In this document: piece by piece, positions 1 to 9,361 of the stretch
Numbering within the stretch: position 1 is the stretch's first letter
Layout of the letters: the number at the start of each line of letters is the position of its first letter
Assembly (NCBI GenBank): GCA_038237805.1
Contig: JBBRYI010000006.1
Location: 1 to 64,000, forward strand
Reading direction: 5' to 3'
DNA length: 64,000 nt
DNA from: JBBQFI01 sp038237805
GTDB taxonomy: Bacteria; Verrucomicrobiota; Verrucomicrobiia; Chthoniobacterales; UBA10450
The notes under the pieces: generated by a model
Seen by the model: the letters and a program-made list of their open reading frames with translations, nothing else
Told to the model about the DNA's origin: nothing
Database searches by the model: none
Made by a program: the position numbers and the translations under genes

Positions 1-1964
1 CCTCTTTTCATTCCAAACTCTGTTTTTTTGGTGGGGTGGGCCCCCGCCCGTTTTTTTTGTCCGCGGCGCCGCCACACCCCCGCCTCTACAATCGCTTTGA
101 CGACTTCCTCGGCCGTTACGGCTTTCATGCAGCGGAAGTCGATCGGACATTCGCGCAGGAAACAGGGGCTGCATTCCACCTGATGTCGAAGAACGATGTG
201 GCCCTCACCTATTGGACCGGTCAGACGCGGCTCGGTCGATCCGAAAATCGCGACGACCGGCACACCAAGAAGTGTGGCGAGATGCATGGTGCCGGTATCA
301 TTGGTCAGCAGTAGCTGGCATTCGCGCAATTCGGCGATCAGCTCTTCCAACGTCGTCTTGCCAATACGATTGACGCAATTTTCGCCCAGCGTTGCAGCGA
401 TCGCCCGACCTATCTCTTCATCTTTTTTTGTGCCGAATAGAATCCAATGCGTTGCGACTTGGGCCGAAAGCGTCGCCGCCGTCTCAGCGAAACGCTCTGG
501 CAACCATCGTTTGGCCGGTCCGTATTCAGCGCCGGGACATAAACCTATTTTACGCGGCGCACTTGCGACATGCGTCCTTCGTTCGTTAGGCAAACTCATG
601 TCATTCGGAATCAGTGCGCCGATCGCTTTCGCGATTCGAAGAAAACGGACCGCCTGATGTTCGATCGGTCCCGGTTCAGCGCGCTCGGGTACGATTTGAT
701 TCAAGAACCAGCTCCGACGATGACCGCGAAAACCAACACGCCGCGGGATGCGCGCGACCCACACCTCCAAAGCCGAGCGCAGCGAATTTGGAAACAAAAT
801 CGCCACATCAAAGGGAGCCTGCCGTTTCAAAATCTGCGCGGTTCCCAAGATCGATCTTTCAGGAATCGGCAAGACTTCATCAATTTCCGAAATCAATTTC
901 CAGACCGGCGCAATTCTTTTCGGCGCAGCGATCGTAATATGAGCGTCAGGCCGGCCGGCCTTGATCGCGCGCACCGCGGGCACAGCCATGACGCTGTCGC
1001 CCAGCCAATTTGGGGAGCGAACAACAATGCGAAACGGTTTTAGTGATTCGTTAGGCGGCACGAAAATTCCACGCTTGTAGCGCGAGAGCAAAAAGTGCGG
1101 TTTCGGTGTCTTCCATCGGTTATGGACCCAAAACCAATCTTCCGGCGCGGCGCGGATCTGTCCCGCGATTATTTCGTTCGCTTTGGCGGTGAGCGTCTGC
1201 ACGGAGTCCCCCGGTGCATCGAACCGATCGGTAAGGACAAAACGCCAGCGTGCTTTTCCTTTGGTATGGATGGTCGCCGCGATGAGCGCAGCACCCGTTC
1301 GCTTGGCCAAAAGCGCGGGGAGGGGAGTTGCGGAAGCAAGACGCCCAAAGAACGGCGTCCACAAACCGTGATCGCCGGCATGCTGGTCGCTCAGGATGCC
1401 GAGCAACCCGCCGCCGCGCAGTAACTCGATGACGCGCTGGAATCCTTCGCTCCGATCAAAACATTCCACCCCGGTGCGGCTGCGCATGCGCCGAACGTGC
1501 GCGTCGATGTAGGGATTCCCGAGCTTCTGGTAGACCGTGCCATTCCGGACGTAGCTGATGTAGTGAGGACAGAGCTGCGCGATCAATTCCCAGTTGCTCC
1601 GATGACACAGAACAAAAATAACGGGCGTTCCCGCGCGCAGCGGACGATGCGCAGCTTCCATATTTTCAACTTCAATGTGCCTAACGACTTGCTCCATCGG
1701 TATCGCGCTCAGTTTTACGCCACAAAGAAGATTTGCTCCCAGACCTTGAAAATGCAGACGCGCGAGTCGTCGCATCTCGCGTGGAGTTTTTTCTGCACCG
1801 AAGGCAATCGTTAGATTGCGCAAAGCGAGACGCCGATACTTCGACAAAAGAACCCACGCGAAAAACCCGAGGATTTCCCCGAGCGCGAACACAGACCGGA
1901 GCGGCAGGACACCGATGATGGCCGCGCCTGCGCGATACAGAAGATAAATGCAGAAATCAAGCAT
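1..1964 (-). CDS. Fused lipid A acyltransferase (LpxL/HtrB type) - heptosyltransferase (WaaF type), 3' end cut by window edge
   Basis: One uninterrupted minus-strand frame from the ATG at 1964 runs off the left edge. Residues about 1-295 are an LpxL/HtrB-like acyltransferase: hydrophobic N-terminus, a CHRSNWELI block matching the family HX4(D/E) motif, and SDQHAGDHGLWTPFFG. A short linker (VPPNES) leads into a GT9 heptosyltransferase II domain from about residue 308 (RSPNWLGDSVMA, CPGAEYGPAKRW near 475, LLTNDTGTMHLATLLG near 553). Each domain normally is a separate protein acting on lipid A or inner-core LPS at the cytoplasmic membrane. I translated through the junction (about 1021-1080) and saw no stop. 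The linker carries the dispersed CCTAACGA motif. The first 60 bases of the window are homopolymer-rich and may be of poor quality. The start overlaps the divergent gene's longest frame by 17 bp. Confidence 0.85.
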   Translation of the reverse strand, partial: MLDFCIYLLYRAGAAIIGVLPLRSVFALGEILGFFAWVLLSKYRRLALRNLTIAFGAEKTPREMRRLARLHFQGLGANLLCGVKLSAIPMEQVVRHIEVENMEAAHRPLRAGTPVIFVLCHRSNWELIAQLCPHYISYVRNGTVYQKLGNPYIDAHVRRMRSRTGVECFDRSEGFQRVIELLRGGGLLGILSDQHAGDHGLWTPFFGRLASATPLPALLAKRTGAALIAATIHTKGKARWRFVLTDRFDAPGDSVQTLTAKANEIIAGQIRAAPEDWFWVHNRWKTPKPHFLLSRYKRGIFVPPNESLKPFRIVVRSPNWLGDSVMAVPAVRAIKAGRPDAHITIAAPKRIAPVWKLISEIDEVLPIPERSILGTAQILKRQAPFDVAILFPNSLRSALEVWVARIPRRVGFRGHRRSWFLNQIVPERAEPGPIEHQAVRFLRIAKAIGALIPNDMSLPNERRTHVASAPRKIGLCPGAEYGPAKRWLPERFAETAATLSAQVATHWILFGTKKDEEIGRAIAATLGENCVNRIGKTTLEELIAELRECQLLLTNDTGTMHLATLLGVPVVAIFGSTEPRLTGPIGEGHIVLRHQVECSPCFLRECPIDFRCMKAVTAEEVVKAIVEAGVWRRRGQKKRAGAHPTKKTEFGMKR

Positions 1965-4449
1965 TCGGGGCGGTCGCGGAAGCGTGAGCGTAAATTTGCC
2001 TGCGTCTTGCTTCAATCAATATAATGTGAGCGTGTTGCAAAGCTCTTCCTCCTCGCTTCGCTCCGATTTTGCGCATGTGCTGGCGCAAAAGTTGGGACGC
2101 GGTCGTCTGCTCCTGGTCGGAATCGAGCCGGGAGATCTGGAGCAACGCGGAGTGGAAGCCGGGTTAGCGGTAACGATTTTCGCCGGCGTTGATCAGCTCA
2201 AAGAAACGGAAACCGGGAACGGGAATATTTCACGCTTTGATCGAGTGATTTGGTTTTGTCCTTCAACGCAAAGCTCTGACGAAGCGGATATCGATTTGCT
2301 CGCGCAGCAAACTGATGAGCTTGTTCTCATGCCTGGACCGGGCGCGGAGTTTTTAAAAACACGTCCGATTCTGGTCGATCGATTCATTGGTCGCGGTTTT
2401 GTGCCCGATTATGATTGCGATCTGAGTGACCTTGGGAGCGGTGCCATTCGGTTAGTTCGTCAAAAGAACGACGGTCCAAAGCATCTTATTCCTGCGGCTG
2501 AGTCGGCCTTTCTCCGTTTGCATCTCGAAACGCGTAATCTTGAGCGCACTCTCAGCACGCGCACTTCTGAGTTGGAAGCGGCCGATCGTCACATCGCCAG
2601 GCTCGAAGAGAAAATTCTGAAACTGCGGGAAGCGACGCGGGAGTTGAAACAACTCAAGAAAGACAAACAGGCGTTGCGCAAATGTCCCGAGCGCAAAGTC
2701 GGCCAGGTGATTCTCGCACCCTATCGTCTGCCGCAAAAATTGTTTCGCAAAGTGCGCAAACAGTTACGCTCGCCTAACGAGTCGAAGCCGCGTGAAAATT
2801 CGCCGAGCGAATACCAAGTTTGGCTGAAGAAGCATCGAGTTTCATCTGCGCAGCTCCCGGGTATGCGGGAAGAAGCGCGAAGGTTCGCTCATCAACCACT
2901 AGTCAGCATCATTACACCTGTCTTCAATCCCACGGTCGCGGGCCTGGACGAGGCGATCAATTCCGTCCTCGCGCAAGTTTACGAAAACTGGGAGCTCATT
3001 CTAATCGATGATGCGTCCACTGATCCTGATACTCTCGCTGCGCTCCCGAATCTGGTGCAGCGCGACGCGCGCATCCGTTTTGCGCGAAGAAAGGAAAATG
3101 GCGGAATTTCCGTTGCCTCCAATGATGGACTCGCTTTAGCCAAGGGCGAGTGGATCGGATTTTTGGACCACGACGATCTCCTCGAGCCAGACGCTCTTTT
3201 TGAAATCATGCGGACACTGCAATCGCATCCGGACGCCGACCTGATCTACTCGGATGAAGATCGGCTAACGGAAAATGGTTTCGAAAAACCGCTGTTAAAG
3301 CCGGATTGGTCGCCGGACTTTTTTCTTTCCTATAATTATCTTTCCCATTTCACCTGCCTGCGCCGCAAGTTGCTTGATGAAGTGGGCCCCTTTCAACCGC
3401 AATACGATGGCGTGCAGGATTACGATTTATATTTGCGCATCAGCGAGAGGACGAACCGAATCTATCACGTCCCTCGTGTGCTTTATCATTGGCGGCGCAC
3501 AGCCACGTCCACGGCCGATAATATCTGGCGCAAACCGAAGGCGCTGGAAGCTGGCAAACGCGCGATCGAGGAACATCTCCGGCGGCGGGACGAGGCCGGC
3601 CACGTGACAATTGATTGGCGGACCTACGCCTATTGGGTGAAACGCGAAATTCGCGTCGAGGAAAAAATATCGATTATCATCCCCGTGCGGGATGAGATCG
3701 ACCGGGTCGCGCGCGCTGTCGATAGCCTAACGAGTATAACGCGCTATCACAATTACGAAATCGTGATTGTCGACAACGACTCCGCTTCGGACGAGGCGCG
3801 CGCCTATTTTTCGAGCACGCCTCATCGCGTCCTTCATTTTCCGGGGCCACCCAACCTTTCCGCGCTCAATAATTTCGCTGTCAAACAAACGGACAGTCCG
3901 TGGTTACTGTTTTTGAACAGCGACGTTGAAGCTATTGATGGCGATTGGCTCAGTCTAATGGCAGAACACGTGCAGCGTCGCGAAGTCGGGGCCGTCGGCG
4001 CACGTTTGCTTTCCCCCGACGACACTGTTCGACATGCCGGAATGGTCGTTGGCGTAGGTGAAATAGCGGAAAACGCCTTTCGCGGTTTTCCCGCCGACCA
4101 TCCTGGTGTTTGTCGGCAATTGCAGATCACGCGTAATTACACGGCGGTGACAGCGGCATGTCTGCTCACCCGCCGCGACGTTTTTGAGGAGGTGGGCGGA
4201 TTTGATGAAGAGCGATTGCCGGTTAACTACAATGACGTCGATCTTTGTTTAAAAATGCGCCGCGCCGGTTACCTCATTGTTTACACGCCATTTGCGAGGC
4301 TGTATCTCCACGAATCAGCCGGCGGTCGCGCCGCCGCACCGCGCGAAATGGAAGTGATTCAGGAGCGCTGGCCGGAGACATTGCAGTGTGATCCTTATTA
4401 TAACTCGAATCTTTCTCGCAAACGGGCGGATTTCTCGTTAGGCGAATAA
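1948..4449 (+). CDS. Two-domain GT2 glycosyltransferase with coiled coil
   Basis: Large protein (up to 833 residues) likely to build a surface polysaccharide or O-antigen-like glycan from nucleotide sugars. Residues about 30-170 resemble a degenerate Rossmann/methyltransferase-like fold. About 185-245 is a charged coiled coil. A first GT-A domain starts near 317 (VSIITPVFNP, IDDAST, LDHDDLLEPDA, YSDEDR). A second starts near 574 (SIIIPVRDE, VIVDNDSASD, FLNSDVE, NYNDVDLCLKMRRAGY). Both keep the acidic metal-binding motifs, so both may be catalytic. The ATG at 1948 overlaps the divergent acyltransferase start, so a downstream GTG (1984, 2026 or 2032) may be the real start. Three copies of the CCTAACGA motif lie inside, one ending at the last codons (TTA GGC GAA TAA). 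The acceptor and sugar cannot be read from sequence. Confidence 0.85.
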   Translation: MQKSSIRGGRGSVSVNLPASCFNQYNVSVLQSSSSSLRSDFAHVLAQKLGRGRLLLVGIEPGDLEQRGVEAGLAVTIFAGVDQLKETETGNGNISRFDRVIWFCPSTQSSDEADIDLLAQQTDELVLMPGPGAEFLKTRPILVDRFIGRGFVPDYDCDLSDLGSGAIRLVRQKNDGPKHLIPAAESAFLRLHLETRNLERTLSTRTSELEAADRHIARLEEKILKLREATRELKQLKKDKQALRKCPERKVGQVILAPYRLPQKLFRKVRKQLRSPNESKPRENSPSEYQVWLKKHRVSSAQLPGMREEARRFAHQPLVSIITPVFNPTVAGLDEAINSVLAQVYENWELILIDDASTDPDTLAALPNLVQRDARIRFARRKENGGISVASNDGLALAKGEWIGFLDHDDLLEPDALFEIMRTLQSHPDADLIYSDEDRLTENGFEKPLLKPDWSPDFFLSYNYLSHFTCLRRKLLDEVGPFQPQYDGVQDYDLYLRISERTNRIYHVPRVLYHWRRTATSTADNIWRKPKALEAGKRAIEEHLRRRDEAGHVTIDWRTYAYWVKREIRVEEKISIIIPVRDEIDRVARAVDSLTSITRYHNYEIVIVDNDSASDEARAYFSSTPHRVLHFPGPPNLSALNNFAVKQTDSPWLLFLNSDVEAIDGDWLSLMAEHVQRREVGAVGARLLSPDDTVRHAGMVVGVGEIAENAFRGFPADHPGVCRQLQITRNYTAVTAACLLTRRDVFEEVGGFDEERLPVNYNDVDLCLKMRRAGYLIVYTPFARLYLHESAGGRAAAPREMEVIQERWPETLQCDPYYNSNLSRKRADFSLGE

Positions 4450-4456
4450 GCAAAGC

Positions 4457-5200
4457 ATGAGCAAAAGAGAAAAAAATCTTTGGCAGGGGATCAACGACGA
4501 AGCTCGGGCTGCGCTCGGGACGCGCGATTACAGCGCTGGAACTTTCGCGGCACAGATTGCGGGCAAGGGAGTAGAAGCGCGCCAGCTCGTCGCTGCGGAT
4601 CGCAATGATGCCGACGTGCGAAAGGCCTGGATTCCGGGCGTGGAAATTTTCTCGCGCACCGTCTATCCGCAACGGCATCGCGGAGCGTTCAGCGAGTTAG
4701 GCCGCCGTGACGAAGGTGTTCTGGCGCAAATTGGATTTTGGCCTAACCAGTGGTCGGCCGCCCGCATGTTCGCGTCGACGGCAAAAGGCTTTCATGTCCA
4801 TCCGCCCAGTATCCCGGAAGGAACGTCCGCCGCGGATTGGATGCGCCGACTTTTTCTCGATGAGCCTCAGAATTATTCTCTACGCCGCTATGATGAAGAG
4901 CAGTGGGATGTGATGTTTGTCGTGCAGGGTGCCGCGGAGATGATCTTGCACGACGTGCGTGCAGCGCTTCCATCGCGCACGATGCGTTTTCTCATCGATG
5001 GCGATAATCATCGCAGTGACGATAACGTCGCGGTCGTGATTCCGCCTGGCGTAGCTCACGCAATCCGCACGGAAGGCTCTGAAGATCTGATCATGATTTA
5101 TGGCACGAGCACTTCGTTCAGAGCGGAATTTGAAGGCCGTATTGCGAGCGACGTCGAGAGCGCGCCTCTGCCCGAATCGTGGCAGAAATTTCTCGGATGA
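4457..5200 (+). CDS. RmlC-like cupin protein (sugar epimerase-like)
   Basis: A 247-residue protein starting 7 bp after the glycosyltransferase stop, so probably co-transcribed. The C-terminal half is a cupin: GFHVHPP near residue 113, EQWDVMFVVQGAAEMILHDV, then VVIPPGVAHAIRTEG. This resembles dTDP-4-dehydrorhamnose 3,5-epimerase-related proteins. Position next to a surface glycosyltransferase supports a role in modified-sugar supply, but the N-terminal 90 residues are not recognised and the classic epimerase catalytic layout is not clear. Substrate unknown. Confidence 0.7.
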   Translation: MSKREKNLWQGINDEARAALGTRDYSAGTFAAQIAGKGVEARQLVAADRNDADVRKAWIPGVEIFSRTVYPQRHRGAFSELGRRDEGVLAQIGFWPNQWSAARMFASTAKGFHVHPPSIPEGTSAADWMRRLFLDEPQNYSLRRYDEEQWDVMFVVQGAAEMILHDVRAALPSRTMRFLIDGDNHRSDDNVAVVIPPGVAHAIRTEGSEDLIMIYGTSTSFRAEFEGRIASDVESAPLPESWQKFLG

Positions 5201-5271
5201 ATGTGGGAGCGGCCTTAGTGCCGCGACATCTTCAAATTTTTCGGTCGGGGCACTCAGGCCCCTCCCACATT
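5201..5271. repeat. Palindromic intergenic element, family A copy 1
   Basis: Begins right after the cupin stop. Arms ATGTGGGAGCGGCC and GGCCCCTCCCACAT are imperfect inverted repeats, with inner arms GTGCCGCGAC and GTCGGGGCAC. Copies 2 (9424-9498) and 3 (61552-61618) share the same arms around different loop sequences. It fills the gap before the methyltransferase gene. Confidence 0.85.
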
Positions 5272-5276
5272 AAATA

Positions 5277-5978
5277 ATGAAGCGTCAGTTCGATCCGGCC
5301 AAGCCGGAGTTAATGGATCGCCCGCAACCTGTTTCCGCGGAACTTGAATCCGATCTGCACAATTTGCGTCAGCTCAATCGCTTCTTCGGAAGCTACACAC
5401 TCGTTAGGCATTTTTTGCGGAAATGGATCCAACCCGGTGAAACTTTGCGCGTGCTGGATTTAGCGACAGGATCTGGTGACATCCCGCGATTGATTGCCGA
5501 TCATACGAGACAAATCGGCGTGACTGCTCAGATCGATGCCGTCGATCAACAAGCAGCCACGGTTAAGATCGCGCAAAAACTGAGTCGCAATTATCCCGAA
5601 ATCGGTTTCCGCCAGGCCGACGTTTTCGAATGGGGCGAGTCGCATGCTTACGACATCGTGCTTTGCTCTCTCGCGCTCCATCATTTCACAGAAGACGACG
5701 CGGTGCGCTTGCTGCGGCATTGCCGGGAATTGACGCGACGATTCGTGCTTGTTTCGGATTTGCGCCGCGGCCCCTTCGCCACCATCGGCGTTTATCTGCT
5801 CACAGCGATTCTTTTTCGCGACCCGATGACGCGTTACGATGGACGCGTCTCGGCTGCGCGCGCATTTTCTTTTCGCGAACTTGATGCGCTCGCACAGCGG
5901 GCAGGTTGGAAGAATTTTCATCATCGCCGGTTTCGTTTCGCACGCCAGGCGATCTGGCTCGATTTGCAAGAGAGCTAA
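5277..5978 (+). CDS. Class I SAM-dependent methyltransferase
   Basis: A 233-residue Rossmann-fold methyltransferase. Motif I is VLDLATGSGDIPRL near residue 60, followed by an acidic post-I site (IDAVDQ) and CSLALHHFTEDDAVRLLRHC typical of motif IV onward. The layout resembles UbiE-like or polyketide/lipid-type small-molecule methyltransferases; substrate not evident. The panC ATG follows 2 bp after the stop, so it is probably the first gene of a methyltransferase-panC-nadB operon. A CCTAACGA-type motif lies at 5401-5408. Confidence 0.8.
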   Translation: MKRQFDPAKPELMDRPQPVSAELESDLHNLRQLNRFFGSYTLVRHFLRKWIQPGETLRVLDLATGSGDIPRLIADHTRQIGVTAQIDAVDQQAATVKIAQKLSRNYPEIGFRQADVFEWGESHAYDIVLCSLALHHFTEDDAVRLLRHCRELTRRFVLVSDLRRGPFATIGVYLLTAILFRDPMTRYDGRVSAARAFSFRELDALAQRAGWKNFHHRRFRFARQAIWLDLQES

Positions 5979-5980
5979 GC

Positions 5981-6823
5981 ATGCAGGTTTTTTCGACTAC
6001 AAGACAGGCGCACGAGCATGTCGCAAGGAGCCCGCAGCGTCGCGTGTTGGTTCCAACGATGGGTGCTTTGCATCGCGGTCACCTTGAGTTGATTCGCATC
6101 GCGCGCGAGGCCGCGGGCACTGGCGGTGAAGTTGCTGTAAGTATTTTCGTGAATCCGCTGCAGTTTGAACCCGGGGCCGACTTTGAAAAATATCCGCGCC
6201 CGGAATCAGTCGATGAGGAGCTTTGCCAAAAAGCAGGAGTCGATCTCCTTTACCGCCCCACACAATCAGAAATGTTCGCGTCCGACCGATCCGTGTTCGT
6301 GGAGGAAACTTCTCTTGCCAACACGCTGTGCGGCAAATCGCGACCCGGCCACTTTCGCGGCGTCTGCACGGTGGTGACAAAATTGTTTAACGTTCTCGAA
6401 CCTCATGCGGCGGTTTTCGGCGAAAAAGATTTTCAGCAGTTGGCTATCATTCGCCGCATGGTGCGTGATCTGAATTTTCCCATCGAGATCATCGGCGCGC
6501 CGACCGTGCGTGAGTCCGACGGTTTGGCGTGTAGTTCGCGCAATCAATATTTGAATGCGGAAGAGCGAGAACAGGCGACGGTTTTACGCAAGGCATGCCT
6601 GGCCGCCGCTGAGCTCGTGCGCCACGGCCAACGCGCCGCGTCCGATATCATCGCGGCGGCGCGCTCCGTGATCGAGCGAGCGCCTCTTGCACGAATCGAT
6701 TACGTCGAATTAGTCCATGCGGAAAATCTGCAACCGATCAATTCGTTAGGCAAAAAGTCGCGGCTCGCGCTCGCGGTTTTCTTCGGCAAAACGCGATTGA
6801 TCGACAATATTCAGCTTCCATGA
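5981..6823 (+). CDS. panC: Pantothenate synthetase
   Basis: Joins pantoate and beta-alanine using ATP, the last step of pantothenate (vitamin B5/CoA precursor) synthesis, in the cytoplasm. Of 280 residues, as usual for PanC. The ATP-site motif VPTMGALHRGHL lies near residue 25, SIFVNPLQF near 55, and GEKDFQQLAIIRRMV and SSRNQYLN follow. The frame is open upstream, but the ATG at 5981, directly after the methyltransferase stop, matches known PanC N-termini. Its stop overlaps the nadB start (ATGA), showing translational coupling. Confidence 0.96.
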   Translation: MQVFSTTRQAHEHVARSPQRRVLVPTMGALHRGHLELIRIAREAAGTGGEVAVSIFVNPLQFEPGADFEKYPRPESVDEELCQKAGVDLLYRPTQSEMFASDRSVFVEETSLANTLCGKSRPGHFRGVCTVVTKLFNVLEPHAAVFGEKDFQQLAIIRRMVRDLNFPIEIIGAPTVRESDGLACSSRNQYLNAEEREQATVLRKACLAAAELVRHGQRAASDIIAAARSVIERAPLARIDYVELVHAENLQPINSLGKKSRLALAVFFGKTRLIDNIQLP

Positions 6824-8415
6824 AGGATTACGATTTCGTTGTCATCGGGAGCGGAATTGCCGGTCTGAGTTTTGCGCTGAAGGCGGCGAAGCACGGGTCG
6901 GTTGCAGTCATCACGAAACGGAAAGGTGCTGATTCGAATACGGCGTGGGCGCAGGGTGGTGTGGCGTGCGTAACAAGCGACGAAGATTCCTTTGAGCTGC
7001 ACGTGCGCGATACGCTCGAAGCAGGCGCAGGTCTCTGTGATGAATCCGCCGTCCGCACAATCGTGACGGAAGGTCCGGCGCGCATCCGCGAGTTAATGGA
7101 GCTCGGCCTGCATTTCGACGAGCGCGAAGTGTCCGGCCATCGCGAGCTCGATCTGGGACGCGAAGGCGGACATTCGAAGCGGCGCGTTCTGCATGTTCAG
7201 GATGTCACCGGTTTTGAAATTGAACAGACGTTGCTGCGCGAATTGGAGCGCGCGCCAAATGTCGAGCTCCTCGAAAATCACATGGCGGTGGATTTGATCA
7301 CTGCGGGCAAACTTGGATTTTCGGCTGAAGATCGTTGCCTTGGTGCGTACGTGCTCGATGAAAAATCAGGCGAAGTCGAAACGATCCGTTCCGATCGAAT
7401 CGTGCTCGCTACGGGCGGTTGTGGGAAAGTTTATCTCTACACCACCAATCCTGACATCGCGACGGGTGATGGTGTTGCGATGGCATGGCGCGCGGGCGCG
7501 GTCATCGCCAACATGGAGTTCATTCAATTCCATCCCACGTGTTTGTTCCACGCGAAGGCGAAATCATTTCTCATCTCCGAAGCGGTGCGTGGAGAAGGTG
7601 GAATTTTGCGCAACAATCGCGGTGAAGATTTCATGCAGCGCTATCACCCAAAGCGCTCGCTCGCGCCGCGCGATATTGTGGCGCGCGCCATCGACGCAGA
7701 AATGAAACGCTCCGGTGCGAACTGCGTTTTTCTCGATATCACGCATCAGTCTCCCGAATTTTTGCAAGAACGTTTTCCGCATATCTACGAAACGTGTTTG
7801 CGTTTGGGTATCGACATGACGAAGCAACCGATTCCAGTTGTGCCGGCGGCGCATTATCAATGCGGCGGAATCAAAACCGATGTGAACGGCGCGACCAGTC
7901 TGCCCGGTCTCTATGCGGTCGGCGAAGTCGCATCGACCGGGTTGCATGGCGCCAATCGTTTAGCGAGTAATTCGCTCCTCGAAGGAGTGGTGGTAGCGCA
8001 CCGTGCTTGCCAGGCTTTCGTGCGCGAGCAGTCGACTTCACACGCGGCCCGCGCGATTCCACTACCGGAATGGAAATCTGGCAACGTGCAAAACGTGGAT
8101 GAGCTTGTGGTGATTTATCACAACTGGGACGAGATCCGGCGGCTGATGTGGGATTACGTCGGCATTGTCCGCACGGAAAAACGCTTGCAACGCGCCGCCG
8201 CGCGGCTGCGCAATCTGCAGCGCGAAATCCGGGAATTTTATTGGAACTTTAAAGTTACCGTCGATCTGTTGGAACTGCGCAACCTCGCGACGGTGGCGGC
8301 GTTGATCGTCGACTCCGCCCTCAGTCGCAAAGAGAGTCGCGGGCTACACTTTACGCTCGATCATCCCGAGACGGACGAGAGTTACAAACACGACACCCTG
8401 CTCGCACGAACTTAA
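6820..8415 (+). CDS. nadB: L-aspartate oxidase
   Basis: FAD enzyme oxidising L-aspartate to iminoaspartate, first step of de novo NAD synthesis. Of 531 residues, normal for the family. N-terminal FAD-binding VIGSGIAGLSFALKAA, then SNTAWAQGGVA, and the flavin-contacting GANRLASNSLLEG near residue 370. The C-terminal helical domain matches the succinate dehydrogenase/fumarate reductase flavoprotein family. nadA and nadC are not in the window. Coupled to panC by a 4-bp overlap. Confidence 0.96.
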   Translation: MKDYDFVVIGSGIAGLSFALKAAKHGSVAVITKRKGADSNTAWAQGGVACVTSDEDSFELHVRDTLEAGAGLCDESAVRTIVTEGPARIRELMELGLHFDEREVSGHRELDLGREGGHSKRRVLHVQDVTGFEIEQTLLRELERAPNVELLENHMAVDLITAGKLGFSAEDRCLGAYVLDEKSGEVETIRSDRIVLATGGCGKVYLYTTNPDIATGDGVAMAWRAGAVIANMEFIQFHPTCLFHAKAKSFLISEAVRGEGGILRNNRGEDFMQRYHPKRSLAPRDIVARAIDAEMKRSGANCVFLDITHQSPEFLQERFPHIYETCLRLGIDMTKQPIPVVPAAHYQCGGIKTDVNGATSLPGLYAVGEVASTGLHGANRLASNSLLEGVVVAHRACQAFVREQSTSHAARAIPLPEWKSGNVQNVDELVVIYHNWDEIRRLMWDYVGIVRTEKRLQRAAARLRNLQREIREFYWNFKVTVDLLELRNLATVAALIVDSALSRKESRGLHFTLDHPETDESYKHDTLLART

Positions 8416-8528
8416 GTTGGAACGCTTGCTGCTTTAATTCCCGTAATTTCAATGAAGAAGAGGTTTTGCAGGAAGGAATCACCTTGCCTAGCTGGGGGAA
8501 CTCGTATAGAACAACGGTCGTTCCGGAA

Positions 8529-9359
8529 ATGAAGAGGTTTTTCGCTGCCAGTTTATTGGCTTCTCTCAGCGTGCTTTGCGCGCGCGCCCAGTCTCCATAC
8601 GAAAGCAGCGCCGATTTTGCGAAGTATGCGATGAAGTTACGCGAACAGGCCTTGCTTAAAGTAGAACCGCAAGTTTTTGTTCCAACCACTTCTCGCAATA
8701 CCGTCTCGCGATTCCCGTGGAAAACCAACATTGTCACGACCGTTTTCTGGGTGGGGGAAGCGGCGGGCGGCAACAATCCAGTCCCGAACGTCAAGAGCTC
8801 GTGGGATGCGAATTGGACTTACAACTACGGCGGTTTCGATAATCCCGACACGGGTTCGCGTCGAAATTACATTCCCGTTTCATTCGTCCCGAAACAAAAT
8901 CCGTTCTATTGCGCGCTGCCTTATAACGATGTCACGCACGGACAAACCAAGCCGGAAGCGGCACTGGTGATTCCATGGTTCCGCAAAACTTTCGTCGCGC
9001 CGGGCCAATCAGTTTGTAAATCTCACTGGGTTGCGATCCGAAAAGGCAACCGCATCGCTTACGCGCAATGGGAAGATTGCGGCCCGTTCCGCACCGATCA
9101 CTTCCAATACGTTTTCCAAAACGAGCGTCCGAAACCGAATCTAAATCGCGGTGCCGGTTTGGACGTGTCACCCGCGGTGCGTGATTATCTCGGACTTCAA
9201 CCGACGGACGTGACCGACTGGCAATTTGTCGAGGTGCGTGATGTTCCGCCGGGACCCTGGCGCACTTACGGAGATAACAATCATTTTGTCATTGCCCAAC
9301 GGCAGGCGCAGGAACGACTCGTTAAGCAATCTCCCGCTTCGAACAAAGCGAAGAAGTAA
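8529..9359 (+). CDS. Exported protein of unknown function
   Basis: A 276-residue protein with a clear signal peptide at the ATG at 8529 (MKRFFAASLLASLSVLCARA). The open frame extends 21 codons upstream without a convincing start. The mature part is rich in aromatic residues; WEDCGPF and a GLDVSPAVRDYLGL stretch recall double-psi beta-barrel (expansin/RlpA-like) proteins, but this likeness is weak. Two cysteines in the mature part could pair. Probably periplasmic or outer-surface. No functional assignment is justified. Confidence 0.75.
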   Translation: MKRFFAASLLASLSVLCARAQSPYESSADFAKYAMKLREQALLKVEPQVFVPTTSRNTVSRFPWKTNIVTTVFWVGEAAGGNNPVPNVKSSWDANWTYNYGGFDNPDTGSRRNYIPVSFVPKQNPFYCALPYNDVTHGQTKPEAALVIPWFRKTFVAPGQSVCKSHWVAIRKGNRIAYAQWEDCGPFRTDHFQYVFQNERPKPNLNRGAGLDVSPAVRDYLGLQPTDVTDWQFVEVRDVPPGPWRTYGDNNHFVIAQRQAQERLVKQSPASNKAKK

Positions 9360-9361
9360 TT

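Noticed and set aside
196..1814. Several plus-strand open frames of 60-157 codons
   Set aside because: They lie antisense to the continuous acyltransferase-heptosyltransferase frame, have no recognisable domains and odd composition.
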